From: Peptococcaceae bacterium
GTDB lineage: Bacteria > Bacillota > Peptococcia > Peptococcales > Peptococcaceae
Reading direction: 5' to 3'
Length of the DNA stretch: 63,702 bases
Assembly: GCA_017399005.1 (NCBI GenBank)
Contig: JAFQEO010000031.1
Location: 1 to 63,702, forward strand
The notes under the pieces are model-generated. The model searched no databases. It worked only from the letters and a program-made list of their open reading frames with translations, and was not told the origin of the DNA. A program made the translations under genes and the position numbers. Numbering within the stretch: the stretch's first letter is position 1; every line of letters begins with the position of its first letter. This document shows, piece by piece, positions 1-12,600 of this stretch.

Positions 1-11
1 TCTTTTGACAT
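1..11 (-). CDS. 5' end of a leftward gene leaving the window
   Basis: A start codon at 11-9 is followed by TCA AAA and then the window edge, so only Met-Ser-Lys is visible and no function can be given. The start is supported by a strong ribosome binding site (CAGGAGG, minus strand, about 25-19) seven bases upstream and by an extended -10 element at 65-57. The downstream neighbour on the same strand (the giant surface protein) is separated from it by a strong terminator at 141-178, so this gene should be its own transcription unit. Confidence 0.5.
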
Positions 12-80
12 AAAAATACCTCCTGATTTTTGATTCAAGCTGGCGGGCTTGTGTTCATTATATCAGGAGGTATTTTTATG
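9..80. repeat. Perfect 19-bp inverted repeat with 34-bp spacer
   Basis: Positions 9-27 and 62-80 are exact reverse complements; each arm reads ATCAGGAGGTATTTTTATG outward from the spacer. Each arm therefore holds a Shine-Dalgarno and an ATG, one set facing left (real gene start at 11) and one facing right. The 34-base spacer plus one arm edge contains a leftward TATAAT. The arrangement could be an RNA hairpin that buries the ribosome binding site, or DNA that can invert between the arms. Confidence 0.85.
57..65 (-). promoter_or_regulatory. Extended -10 promoter element
   Basis: The minus strand reads TGATATAAT, an extended -10 (TGnTATAAT). It overlaps the right arm of the inverted repeat. 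No good -35 is visible 16-18 bases upstream (79-85). Transcription would start near position 50, inside the repeat spacer, giving a leader of about 40 bases for the gene starting at 11. Confidence 0.45.
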
Positions 81-105
81 CTTCACGCTAAAGCTATCTT
101 TCCCT

Positions 106-124
106 CCACGTGCATAGCACGTGG
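106..124. repeat. 8-bp palindrome, 3-base loop
   Basis: CCACGTGC (106-113) and GCACGTGG (117-124) are perfect complements around ATA. There is no good T-run on either side, so it is not a clear terminator. It lies about 45 bp upstream of the leftward -10 element at 57-65 and could be an operator, but this is a guess from position only. Confidence 0.35.
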
Positions 125-140
125 ATTTTCTCTAATCGAT

Positions 141-178
141 AAAAATCCCTCTGCCGGATGCCCGACAGAGGGATTTTT
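141..178 (-). terminator. Terminator of the giant surface-protein gene
   Basis: A 13-bp perfect stem (141-153 with 166-178) and 12-base loop ends in TTTTT on either strand, so it can work in both directions. It lies 58 bases past the stop codon of the giant gene. Confidence 0.85.
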
Positions 179-235
179 CATTTTACCCAGACAGATTATA
201 TACAGGTTCCTGTCTGAACGATTTTGATTAACCTG

Positions 236-650
236 TTATTTCAACATGCCATACCAGCCAATGCCTTCATACTTCCAGCCAAGACTTACCAGATAATCGC
301 GTTCTTCCTCGCTGCCGGTATAGTGGTGGCTGCCGCAATCAGCATTTGGATTATACAGACGATAGATTGGCAGATTACTTGGGCTTGCACTGTTCCATGC
401 AACCCCTTCATACTGCCAGCCCAGTGCTGTCAGATTGTTTACTTCATCCATACTGCCGGTGTAATGATGATCACCGTTGTTTGGATTGAATACACGATAG
501 ATTGGAGTACCGCGTTTTACAGGAGCATTCCATGCTACGCCTTCATACTGCCAGCCAGCTGCAACCAGAGTATCCCGTTCTTCCACACTACCTGTGTAGA
601 AGTGTTCACCGCTGTTTGGATTAAACAGACGATGCATTGGAATGGTTTCA
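236..650 (-). repeat. Three DUF5648 repeats at the C-terminus of the giant protein
   Basis: Each unit of about 45 residues reads roughly [15 protein letters not shown], an acidic ER-D segment, GWQYEGVAW. The three units begin with [16 protein letters not shown] and IYRLYNPN. The same triplet ends two other proteins in this window, at 24376-24790 and 39521-39930. The function of DUF5648 is not known to me. Confidence 0.85.
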
Positions 651-3600
651 ATACGTTCTTCTTCCTGTTTTTCGCCCTGCAATACGCCAGTTTCATCGAA
701 GATATAAGTTTTATCGCCGATAGTCTGTTCACCTGTTGCCAGATGACCATCTTCATACGCATAATGCTTGTCATCTTCAATTGTAATCCAGTTGTCTGTC
801 TGCAGTTTACCAGCTGCGTCAAAGATGTAATACATATCTGCAATGCAGTTTTTACCTGTTGCCAGGTGACCGTCTTCATATGCATAGTATTTGTCATCTT
901 CTAATGTAATCCAGCTGTCGGTCTGCAGTTTGCCGGTTTCAGCATCAAAGATATAGCTTTCTTCGCCGATTGTCTGATACCCGTACGCCAGAGTACCGTT
1001 TTCAAATGCATAATAGGTTGCATTATCTACTGTGAACCAGCCGGTTGTCAGCAGTTTACCAGTTGTTTCATCAAACAGATAGGTTGTACCATCAATAGTC
1101 TGTCTGCCTAAGGCCATGTGACCATCGCTGTATGCATAATATCTGCTGCCTTCTACGGTAAACCAGCCGTCATTAACCGGTTCGCCTGCCCAGTAATAAT
1201 ACAGATTATCATTTTCTGCTACAAACGGACCTTTCTTCAGCTGTGCATCGTTCGTACCATCGATGATAAATTCATAGGTTAAACCATCGATTTCGGTTTT
1301 GCCAAGAGCCAGATGCCCATCTTCATATGCATAATAGGTTATGCCATTAATGGTAAACCAGCCGTCATTAACCGGTTCACCAGCCCAGTAGTAATACAGC
1401 GTACCGTTGTCGTTTACCAGGCTGCCCAGCAGCAGTTTCCCGCTGTTGTTATCGAAGGTGTATTCAACGCCGTCAAATGCGATAGCAACGGTTGTATATG
1501 GTTCCCCGTCAATAGTCATTTCTTCTGTGAACTGACCAGTCGGGTCGGTTACATAGTGACCGTTTTCATTGGTATGATACCATGCATCCGGATCATAACC
1601 ATTGCGTACCCACTGATTACGCATCGGCAGGCTCGCCCAGTAGTAGTAACCATAACCGTTTGGATAGCTGATTAATGCCTGACCGTCTTCAGCAAAGTCA
1701 TAACGTGCGTTTTTCGCCTGTGCTTCTTTGTCAGGATAGATGAAGGTACCGGTGGTCATAACACCGTTTTCGTCGTCGAAGTGATACCATTTGCCATCAG
1801 TATCCTGATACCAGCAGAATGTCTGTTTACCGTCTTTGTAATGATAGGTGCTGCCATTGGATTTTGTAATAAATCCGGTTTCGCCGCCAATCATTAAACC
1901 ATTGTCAAATACCAGTTCTACTTCATCGATTTCCACGGTGCCGTTGTAACCTTTCCCGTTTTCATCGAAGCAGTAGGAATCTTCGCCTACCGTTACCCAG
2001 CCTGCGGATAATACGCCAGCTTTGCAGTTGTAGTTGGCACCGTCAATTACCAGCATACCGGTATATTTTTCCTGACCAACGCAGATACCGTTATCGCCGA
2101 AGTTGTAGTAGTAGCCTTCTACTTTTTCAATACCGTAGGTTTTTTCGCCGTCAACGTAGTAAGCGTAACCGCCTTCTTCACCAATCCAGCCGTTTTTCAG
2201 GCCGCTGTTCAGTGTATAGTTATCAGCGAATGTTTTATAGATATCCTGGAAGTAACCGCCGGATTCCGGTGCACCGTTAATGATGATATCCTCATGTTTA
2301 AACGGATAGATACCGAACTGTTTCTGGTTTTCTTCCTTCATTGCAAAGGTGTACAGTGCATTTGCACGCAGATAGATTTTGTAGCTGATATCACCACTGT
2401 TTACAACATTCAGACGTTTTTTGCCATCCCATGCTGCATCATCTTTCGGTGTCAGTTTGATACCGCTCAGGATACAGATTGGGTTTGCTGTTGCAGGGTC
2501 AATAGCAGCTGTCTGGTCTTTCCAGTTCAGATGCAGTGTCAGAGTGTTGGTTTCTTCATCGAACTCATATGGGTTGGTTTCATCCAGATAGAAGTATTCA
2601 TTTACAACTTTCAGATTTTCATAATCCACATCCATATTGGCATCGAACTGAATTACCGGTGTTACTTCTGTTCTTGTACTTACACGTTCCGCCAGCTGTA
2701 AGAGGAAGTTCCATGCAGAAGCATCGGCTGCGTCAGCACCAGGCAGCATGTATGTCAGTTCTTCCAGCTGTTCCGGAATTGGAATCTGAGTCATATCAAT
2801 ACCGAAGGTATAGGTGGTTACCATATCTTCATCCGGATTTACAATCTGATAGTTTACATTATCGACTGTAGTGGAATTCGATACCTCTCTCAGCCATGCC
2901 AGCTGACGGTCACCGCCAGTAGCCTGGTTAAAGTCGAAGCTCGCTTCACCCTGCTTGTACAGAACTACTGTAATTTTATCATTTACTTCAGGATTTACCG
3001 CCAAAGAAGCAGTAATTTCTACTTTTTTGATACCGGATTCTTCTACACCTGTAAAGGTGAAGCCGTCGATTTCGCCGGCAGCTTCATTGCTTAATGCGAA
3101 TACGATATCATTTTCGTTGATTACCACTGTTTTATTGTCGTACAGAGCTGCAATCGGCAGAGTTACTGTCTGACCATAAACAGCAGGCATATCATCTCTT
3201 GTGTAGTAGATGGTGTCAGGAACAACCACATGCATGGTTTTGCTGCCCACTACTTCACCGTTTAACATTACATTTACAGTTACATCGCCATTGCCTGCAG
3301 CAGTAAAGATGCCATCTTCATTGACAGAACCGATGCTGCTGTCGGAAACAGCCCATGTGATACCTTCCGGCAGGTCTGTTGCATTGCCCATTGCACTTAC
3401 ACCGGAAGCAGTCATCTGTGCGCTGCTGCCGATAGTCAGGTAGGATGCATCAGAATCCACAACCGCATGATGGAATTCGGTAGAGCTTGGTGCTGTAGAT
3501 ACAATCATCAGGGAAGTAGATACCGAACGGGCAAAACCGTCAGATGGTCTGTTTACAACCTGAATATCATCGGCACCTTCCGGACGAGCTACATAAGTAG

Positions 3601-6600
3601 TAGAACCGCCACCGTCCAGGTTTACCGCTTCCACACAGCCTGCTTCCAGCATAACCTGTGCGATTTCCAGCATGCTGCCGCCGCAGGACCAAGGTTCCTG
3701 ACGGCCATCCATTACCATTAATACCACTTTACCGGTACGAGTAATACCAACCGCAGTACGGCTTGCACGGCTTACGTAATAGTCGCTGGTTGCATTGATT
3801 GTGATTTTACCATCTTTCACCAGAGTGCTGCCGAAGGCTGCGATACCTTCCTGTACCTGATCTTTCATTGCATTGTATTCCGCAGTAGTACCAATAACTG
3901 CAGTACCATCTTTCAGAATACCGAAGAAACCGTCAGCATTTGGAGTATGCCATTCTTTCCCTTCCATTACCAGCAGACCGCTCGGTTCACCAGTACTCAT
4001 GTTATAACCGGCACCGTTGGTACCTGCTACAACCGTGTAGTTTGGAATGTACAGTTCTGCATTTTCCGGATTGCTGTGACGTTCCTGTGCTGCACGCATC
4101 TGATCCTCAACGCGGGACATTTCCCAGCCCAGAGATGGATCATTTGCATGGTAGTTTGCATATACATTTACATATTCACTGTTGATATCTGCAGTAGCTA
4201 CATAGTATACAATCTGTTTGCCGTCTGCAGTTGTTGCTTTACTGATCTGCTGTGTTACACCAGGAGCGATAGTAGAGTATTCGCTTTCAAATACATCATA
4301 GTATGGATTGCTTTCTACTTCAGTCCAGTCGCCGGCCAGTTTACACAGATAATCTGCTACCGCATAGCAGCATGCTTTACGCATATCTGCCAGGTTTGCA
4401 GCAGTGTATTCACGAGTACCTTCTAAAGTACCAACAACCGAGTTACCGGTGTATGCCATAAATACCGCATCACGGATACCTGCACGGGAGCTTTCCCCGC
4501 CCAGACGATTCTGCAGATAGTATGCCGCACGCTGTTCATCATTTAATGTAGAGGTGAAATACCCCTGCATCATAGATGTTAAAGTGCCTGCTTTGTAATC
4601 TTTACCCTGCAGTTCGTTTGTCATGTAGAAACCATCCAGGTCACCCTTCATGTCAGTTTCACTGAAAGAACCTTCAATCGGTTTTTCAGGGAACGAACTT
4701 TCCGGCTGCAGCAGATAGTCTTCTGCAATTTCCTCTACCATATCTTCCACTTCAGTAGATTCCAGGCCAAACTGGTCTACCAGGCTTAACAGGTCAACCG
4801 TATCGCCAAACAGACCCGCAACATCGGCATGGTTTACACCAAAGTTGTTGTGATAGGTAATGTCCATAGTACCAAACATGTGACCCAGATCCGCATAGTC
4901 ACCATTTGGCAGGTTAAAGTTTTTAATGTTTTTCAGACCGGTTACAATGCTTCTGTCTTCCACATTTTCAACAGCCGCGTTGTAAGCCTCTTCCTGCGCT
5001 TTTACATAATCCGCAAAACCGGTATCCTCATAACCCGCCATAATACCCCAGGAACCGGAGTTATAACGGTCAACACCAGTACGGATATACTTGATTACCA
5101 GCCCTGCAGCATCCTTACCAGGATTTGCTTTTACATATTCCGCTGCATAGCCTTCCAGAATCGCCAGATTTTCTACAAATGTGTCGTAATCAGCGATAGA
5201 TGGTTCACCCAGAGCCGGGATTTCCACATAAGTTGTGTAATCACAGCCCTCACGCTGACATTCTTCGTAAGCCTCCCAGCCGATGCTGTAGTTGGTAGGC
5301 AGTTTTGCTTCAATCTGTTTCAGGTCGTGATCCAGAGCCGCTTCCGGTTCTTCTTTTTCTGTTCTACATACCGTACAGGTGAATGTTCTTACACCATCCT
5401 CTGTACAGGTAGGTTCCGTTGTTACACGGCCTGTATTCCATTTGTGTTCCAGCTGCGCAACTTTTTCCTGCGCTACCAGAACTTCACCGCAGACTTCACA
5501 GTGAGAACCTTCTGTTAAACCAGGAGCTTTACAGGTTGCATCGACTGCTTTGTCGATTACTTCTGTGTGACCTAATGCGTCTACCGTTACTGTTTCACGG
5601 GATACTTCCGCTTTACATACAGTACAGTAAACAACGGAATCATAGCTGCCGCCTTCTGTACAGGTTGCTGCTGTAGCATTTTCTGTTACAGCTTCACCTT
5701 CTGTATGGCCTAATGCATCTACAACTGTCTGTGCTGTTAATACTTCATTACATACAGAGCAGTGAGAACCCTCTGTTAAACCAGTTTCAGTACAGGTTGC
5801 TGCTACTGCTTTATCAGTTACAGCTTTATGACCTTTTGCAGGAATTACAGTCTGTTCTTCAAAAACTGTACCACATGCCGAGCAATGAGAACCAGCTGTT
5901 AAACCGGTTTCGGTACAGGTTGCTTCAACTCTTACATCCGCTACAGATGTGTGACCTGTTGGAGGCACAACAGTCTGAGCCTTGATAACAGTGTTACATA
6001 CGGAGCAGTGAGAACCTTCTGTTTTACCAGATGTTGTACAGGTTGCTGCTACTGCTTCATCCACTACTTCAGTATGACCTGTTGCAGGGATTACTTTCTG
6101 TGCTGTTAATACTTCATTACATACGGAGCAGTGAGAGCCTTCTTCATAACCTTCCGTTGTACAGGTTGGTGCTACTGCATCATCTGTTACAGGAGTATGA
6201 CCTAATGCTTCTACTGTTTCCTGTGCTTTCAGTACAGTGTTACATACAGAACAGTGAGAACCTTCGGTTAAACCGGTTGCTGTACAGGTTGGTGCCACTG
6301 CTTTATCGGTCACTGATTTATGACCGGTTGCTGTAACTTCGTACTGACCTTTTAATACTTTACCACATACAGAGCAATGGGAACCTTCGGTTAAACCTGT
6401 GTTTTCACAGTCTGGTGCCACTGCTTCGTCAATTACAGGTGTATGACCTAGTGCTTCTACTGTTTCCTGTGCTTTCAGTACAGTACCACATGCGGAACAG
6501 TGAGAGCCTTCGGTTAAACCAGTTGTTTCACAGCCAGGTGCCACTGCCTCGTCAGTTACTTCTGTATGACCTAATGCAGGGATTTCTTCCTGTGCTGTTA

Positions 6601-9600
6601 ATACTTCTTTACATACAGAACAATATGTTCCTTCTGTTAAACCAGGCTCTGTACAGGTTGGTGCCAGATTTTTAATTGTTACTTCTGTATGCCCTAATGC
6701 TGCTACTTCTTCCTGAGCAACCGTTACTTCGTTACATACAGAACAATGTTTCCCGGCGGTTAAACCAGTTTCTGTACAGGTTGGTGCCACTGCTTTATCC
6801 GTTACTTCTGTATGACCTAATGCTTTTACAGTTTCCTGCGGAACTAACACGGTGTTACATACAGAACAGTGTACACCGGCAGTTAAACCGGTTTCGGTAC
6901 AGGTTGGTGCTACTGCATCGTCATTCACTCTTGTATGACCTAATGCTTTTACAGTTTCCTGCGGAACTAATACTTCACCACATACAGAGCAATGTTTCCC
7001 TTCGGTTTTACCTGCGGTTGTACAGGTCGCTGCTACTGCTTCATCAATCACTTCTTTGTGACCTAATGCGTCAATAACTTCCTGTTCAGTTAATACTTCA
7101 CCACATACAGAACAGTGAGAACCTTCTGTTAAACCAGTGTTTTCGCAATCTGGTGCTGTACCAGCATCGGTCACTGGTTTATGACCTAATGCTGCCACTT
7201 CTTCCTGCGCTACTAACACTTCTCCACATACAGAACAATGTTTCCCTTCAGTTTTACCTGCTGTTGTACAGGTTGCTGCTACCGCTTCATCAATCACTTC
7301 TGTATGACCTAATGCACCAATAACTTCCTGTGCAGTTAATACTTCACCACATACGGAACAGTGAGAACCTTCGGTTAAACCGGTGTTTTCGCAGTCTGGT
7401 GCTGTACCTGCATCGGTCACTGGTTTATGACCTAATGCTGCCACTTCTTCCTGCGCTACCAACACTTCTCCACATACCGAGCAGTGTTTCCCTTCGGTTT
7501 TACCTGCTGTTGTACAGTCAGGTGCTACTGCTTCATCAATCACTTCAGCATGACCTTTTGCAGAAATTTCTTCCTGTGCTACTAATACGTCCTTACATAC
7601 AGAGCAGTGTTTACCCTCGGTTAAACCGGTGTTTACACAATCTGGTGCTACTGCTTCGTCAATTACTTCTGTATGGCCTAATGCCGGAATTTCTTCCTGT
7701 GCCACTAATACTTCGTTACATACAGAACAGTGAGAACCCTGTTTATAACCAGCTTCTGTACAGGTTGGGGCTTTTGCTAAATCTGTAACAGAAATATGAC
7801 CTGTTGCAGGAATTACTTCCTGTGCTCTGATAACCTTGCCGCATACAAAACAATGTTTACCAGCAGTCAGACCAGTTTCCGTACAGGTTGGCGAAACAGC
7901 TTCATCTGCTACTTCGGTATGACCTAATGCTGGAACTGTTTCCTGTTCCACTAATACTTCATTACATACAGAGCAATGTTTCCCCTCTGTTTTACCTGCT
8001 GTTGTACAGGTTGCTTCCACAGCTTCATCGATTACTTCCGTATGATCTAACGCTGGTAATACTTCCTGTGCTTTCAGATCTTCACCGCAGACTTCACATT
8101 TTGTACCTGCTGCTAAACCTGGCTCAGTACATGTAGGCGGTTTTTCAGAAACAGTCGTTTCCTTATGACCTAATGCAGAAACCTGGGTCTGTGCAACTAA
8201 TACTTCGTTACATACAGCACAATGTTTCCCTTCGGTTAAACCTGTTTCGGTACAGGTTGCTGCTACCGCTTCATCAATCACTTCTGTGTGACCTAATGCA
8301 TCTACAACTTCCTGTGCTACTAATACTTCCTTACATACGGAACAGTGTTTCCCTTCGGTCAGACCGGTGTTTACACAGTCTGGTGCTACCGCATCATCAA
8401 TCACTTCTGTATGACCTAATGCTGGAATTTCTTTTGTTTCAGAATGGTTACAGTTGTTTCTGGTACATTTAAATGTTTTTTCACCAGATTCGGTACAGGT
8501 TGGATTTTTTGTGACTTCACCATCATCCAGTAAATGGCCTAACGGTTTGATTTCTGCACCTTCAACTGTGTATTTACAGTTAAAACATTTACTGATGCTG
8601 GCTACACCCGGTTCAGTACAGGTTGGGTCAGTACCACCCTGGTTCCACATATCATGCGCCGCTTTAATTGTTTCTGTTTCTGTATAGTCACAGCCATCAA
8701 ATGTACAGCTATATGTTTTGATACCATCTTCCAGATGACCATCAATAAAGCACTTTGCCTCTTTTGTTACTTCACCATTATCCAGTTTGTGAGCAACAGT
8801 ACCTAAAACTTCCTGTTTCACTAATACTTCACTACATACAGAGCAGTGTTTCCCTTCGGTTAAACCTGTTTTCTGACAGGTTGGTTCTACTGCTTCATCA
8901 ATTACTTCTGTATGACCTAACGCATCAATAACTTCCTGTGCTGTTAATACTTCGCCACATACGGAGCAGTGTTTCCCTTCGGTTAAACCGGTGTTTTCAC
9001 AGTCTGGTGCTACCGCATCGTCAATTACTTCTGTATGACCTAATGCATCTACTACTTCCTGTGCTACTAATACTTCGCCACATACGGAGCAGTGTTTCCC
9101 TTCGGTTAAACCGGTTTCCGTACAGGTTGGAGGTACTGCTGCATCAATCACTTCGGTATGACCTAATGCATCTACTACTTCCTGTGCAACTAACACTTCC
9201 CCACATACGGAGCAGTGTTTCCCTTCGGTTAAACCGGTTTCAGTACAGGTTGCTGCTACCGCTTCATCAATCACTTCGGTGTGACCTAATGCTGGTACTA
9301 CTTCCTGGGCTTCAAGTACAGTTCCACATACAGAACATTTTACCCCTTCGGTCAGACCTGTTTCGGTACAGGTTGCTGCTGTTGCAGGAATATCTTCTTC
9401 TGTATGACCTTTTGCTGGAATTACAGTCTGTGCAACCAGCGTTTCACCACATACGGAGCAGTGTTTCCCCTCAGTTTTACCTGCTGTTAAACACCCTGGT
9501 TCTTCTGCTGCGTCAATTACTTCTGTATGACCTAAGGCATCTACAACTTCCTGTGCAACAATTACTTCACCACATACGGAGCAGTGTTTCCCTTCGGTTA

Positions 9601-12600
9601 ACCCGGTTTCCGTACAGGTTGGAGGTACTGCTGCATCAATCACTTCGGTATGACCTAATGCATCTACTACTTCCTGTGCAACGATTACTTCGTTACATAC
9701 GGAACAGTGTTTCCCTTCGGTTAAACCGGTGTTTTCACAGTCTGGTGCTACCGCATCGTCAGTTACTTCTGTATGGCCTAATGCATCTACAACTTCCTGT
9801 GCTACTAATACTTCACCACATACGGAGCAGTGTTTTCCTTCGGTTAAACCTAGTTCGGTACAGGTTGCTGCTACCGCTTCATCAATCACTTCTGTGTGAC
9901 CTAATGCTGGTACTACTTCCTGTGCTACTAATACTTCATTACATACAGAACAGTGTTTCCCTTCTGTCAGACCTGTGTTTTCACAATCTGGTGCTACCGC
10001 TTCATCTACTACTTCTGTATGGCCTAACGCTGGGACTACTTCCTGTGCCACTAATACTTTGTCACATACGGAGCAGTGTTTCCCTTCTGTCAGACCTGTG
10101 TTTTCACAGTCTGCTGCTACCGCTTCATCAATCACTTCGGTATGGCCTAACGCATCTACAACTTCCTGTGCTGTTAATACTTCACCACATACAGAACAGT
10201 GAGAACCTTCTGTTTTACCAGGGTTTTCACAGTCCGGTTTTTGTGCATTATCTACTACTGGTGTATGGCCTAACGCTGGGACTACTTCCTGTGCCACTAA
10301 TACTTTGTCACATACAGAACAGTGAGAACCTTCTGTTAAACCTGTTGCTGTGCAGGTTGAATCTACCGCTGCATCAATCGCTTCGGTATGGCCTAATGCA
10401 TCTACAACTTTCTGTGCTACTAATACTTTGTCACATACAGAGCAGTGTTTCCCCTCGGTCAGACCTGTGTCGGTACAGGTTGCTGCTACCGCAGCAGTTA
10501 CTGTTTCTGTATGACCTAATGCTACTACAGTTTCCTGTGCTACAGTGATTTCACCGCAGACAGTACATTTTTTACCTTCCGTTAAACCTGTGTTTTCACA
10601 ATCAGGTGATACTGCAGGAATTGTTTCTTCAGTATGACCTAATGCATCTACGACTGTCTGTGCTACTAATACTTTGTCACATACAGAGCAGTGTTTCCCC
10701 TCGGTCAGACCTGTGTCGGTACAGGTTGCTGCTTTCGCTGCATCAATCACTTCTGTATGACCTAATGCATCTACAACTTCCTGTGCTACTAATACAGTAT
10801 CACATACAGAGCAGTGTTTCCCCTCGGTCAGACCTGTGTCGGTACAGGTTGCTGCTTTCGCTGCATCAATCACTTCTGTATGACCTAATGCATCTACAAC
10901 TTCCTGTGCCACAATTACTTCATTACATACAGAGCAGTGCTTCCCTGCGGTTAAACCTGTTGCTGTACAACTTGGAGCTACCGCTTCGTCCACTACTTCT
11001 GTGTGACCTAATGCAGGAATTTCTTCCTGCTCTGTTAATACTTCCTTACATACAGAACAGATTACTTTGTCTGTTAAACCTGGTTCTGTACAGGTTGCTG
11101 CTTTACCTGCTACAGTTTCTTCTTTATGACCTAATGCTGGAATTTCTTCCTGTGCTACAGTAGTTTCACCGCACACAGTACATTTTTTACCTTCACTTAA
11201 ACCAGTTTCAGTACAAGTTGCTGCTTTACCTGCTACAGTTTCTTCTGTATGACCTAATGCTGGAGTCTCTACCTGTGCTTGAATTACCGCATCACATACA
11301 GAGCAGTGTTTCCCCTCTGTTAAACCTGTTTCGGTACAGGTTGCTGCTTTCGCTTCGTCAATTACTTCTGTGTGACCTAACGCCGCAACCGTTTCCTGTG
11401 CTTGAATTACTGCATCACATACAGAGCAGTGTTTCCCCTCTGTTAAACCCGTTTCGGTACAGGTTGCTGCTTTCGCTTCGTCAATTACTTCTGTGTGACC
11501 TAACGCCGCAACCGTTTCCTGTACAACAATTACTTCCTTACATACAGAGCAGTGAGAACCTTTTGTTAAACCAGTTGCTGTACAACTTGGAGCTACCGCT
11601 TCGTCCACTACTTCTGTGTGACCTAATGCAGGAATTTCTTCCTGCACACTATCAGTAACATCGCATCTAGAACAATCTTTACCGACTGTTAGACCAGGCT
11701 CTGTACAAGTTGCATCTTTGCCTTCTGTAATGGCATAGTCATGCCCTAACGCATCACTGTCTTCTGTATAACTGTTACCACAACTACATTCATAAGTTGC
11801 TTCACCAGCCGCTTCACATGTCGCTGTATTTTCTGTTACTTCAAAACCTTCACAGCTTTCTTTATGCCAGTAACCAGCTGTATAAATATAGGTTGTGGCT
11901 TCACTTGTACCTGCGGTTTCTGTATAACTGTCATCTTCATTTTTCAGTTTTGCAGAGGTAATAGGAATTTCAGTATATCCAGTTCCTTGTACAAGCTGAT
12001 GTGTTACAGTCTGTGTACCAGACGCAACTTGAACACTACCTGTTCCCGTACTGAATATATTTGCACCCTCACCGGTTGTATATACAAAACCTTTAGAAGC
12101 ATCCATGGTACCATCTACCTGAATTTTAGCATCCACTAAGTCTTTTTCTGTACGGCTGTAGTTTTGCCCAGGTGCATATTTTACAGGTGCAAGTTTTTTG
12201 TTGGTATTTTCCGAGAAACAGAAATCTCCCCAGGAATCTGCATCGTAAATGTAGATATTATATCCTTCTCCTAATGTGCAGAAAGTGCCTTGAGCGACGA
12301 TAATTTCGGAACCAGGTAAAAAAGCGATGTCCTGTTTAATCGTGATATTCCCCTGTTTTACATGAACCGTTATATTACCGTTTATCGCCAGTTCATAGTC
12401 TTTAGAATCAATGTTCTGACCACCAACCGGCAAAGACACCGATGACATCGTTAACTCACATTCTGCCTCTACCATTAATCTGTCAGTTTGACCATCGTAC
12501 CATTTCTTCACATATCCAGGTTCGCCATCAATTTGGGTACTGCTTAAGCAGAACATGAATGTGTTTTTGGGACCGATAAATGCAACAGAAGAGTTAAACT

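Noticed and set aside
78-227. Plus-strand open frame with AGGAGG and ATG at 78
   Set aside because: It runs through the strong terminator at 141-178 and over the giant gene's stop, and has no recognisable content. The start signals come from the inverted repeat.
8938-10548. Long open frame (536 codons) on the plus strand opposite the repeat array
   Set aside because: It is the mirror of the 123-bp repeat on the minus strand, Leu/Arg/Ser-rich with the same period, without a ribosome binding site; other plus-strand frames in the array behave the same way.
5230-11830. CRISPR-like regular array
   Set aside because: Units are 123 bp, coding in one frame, with no short repeat plus unique spacer pattern and no cas genes.
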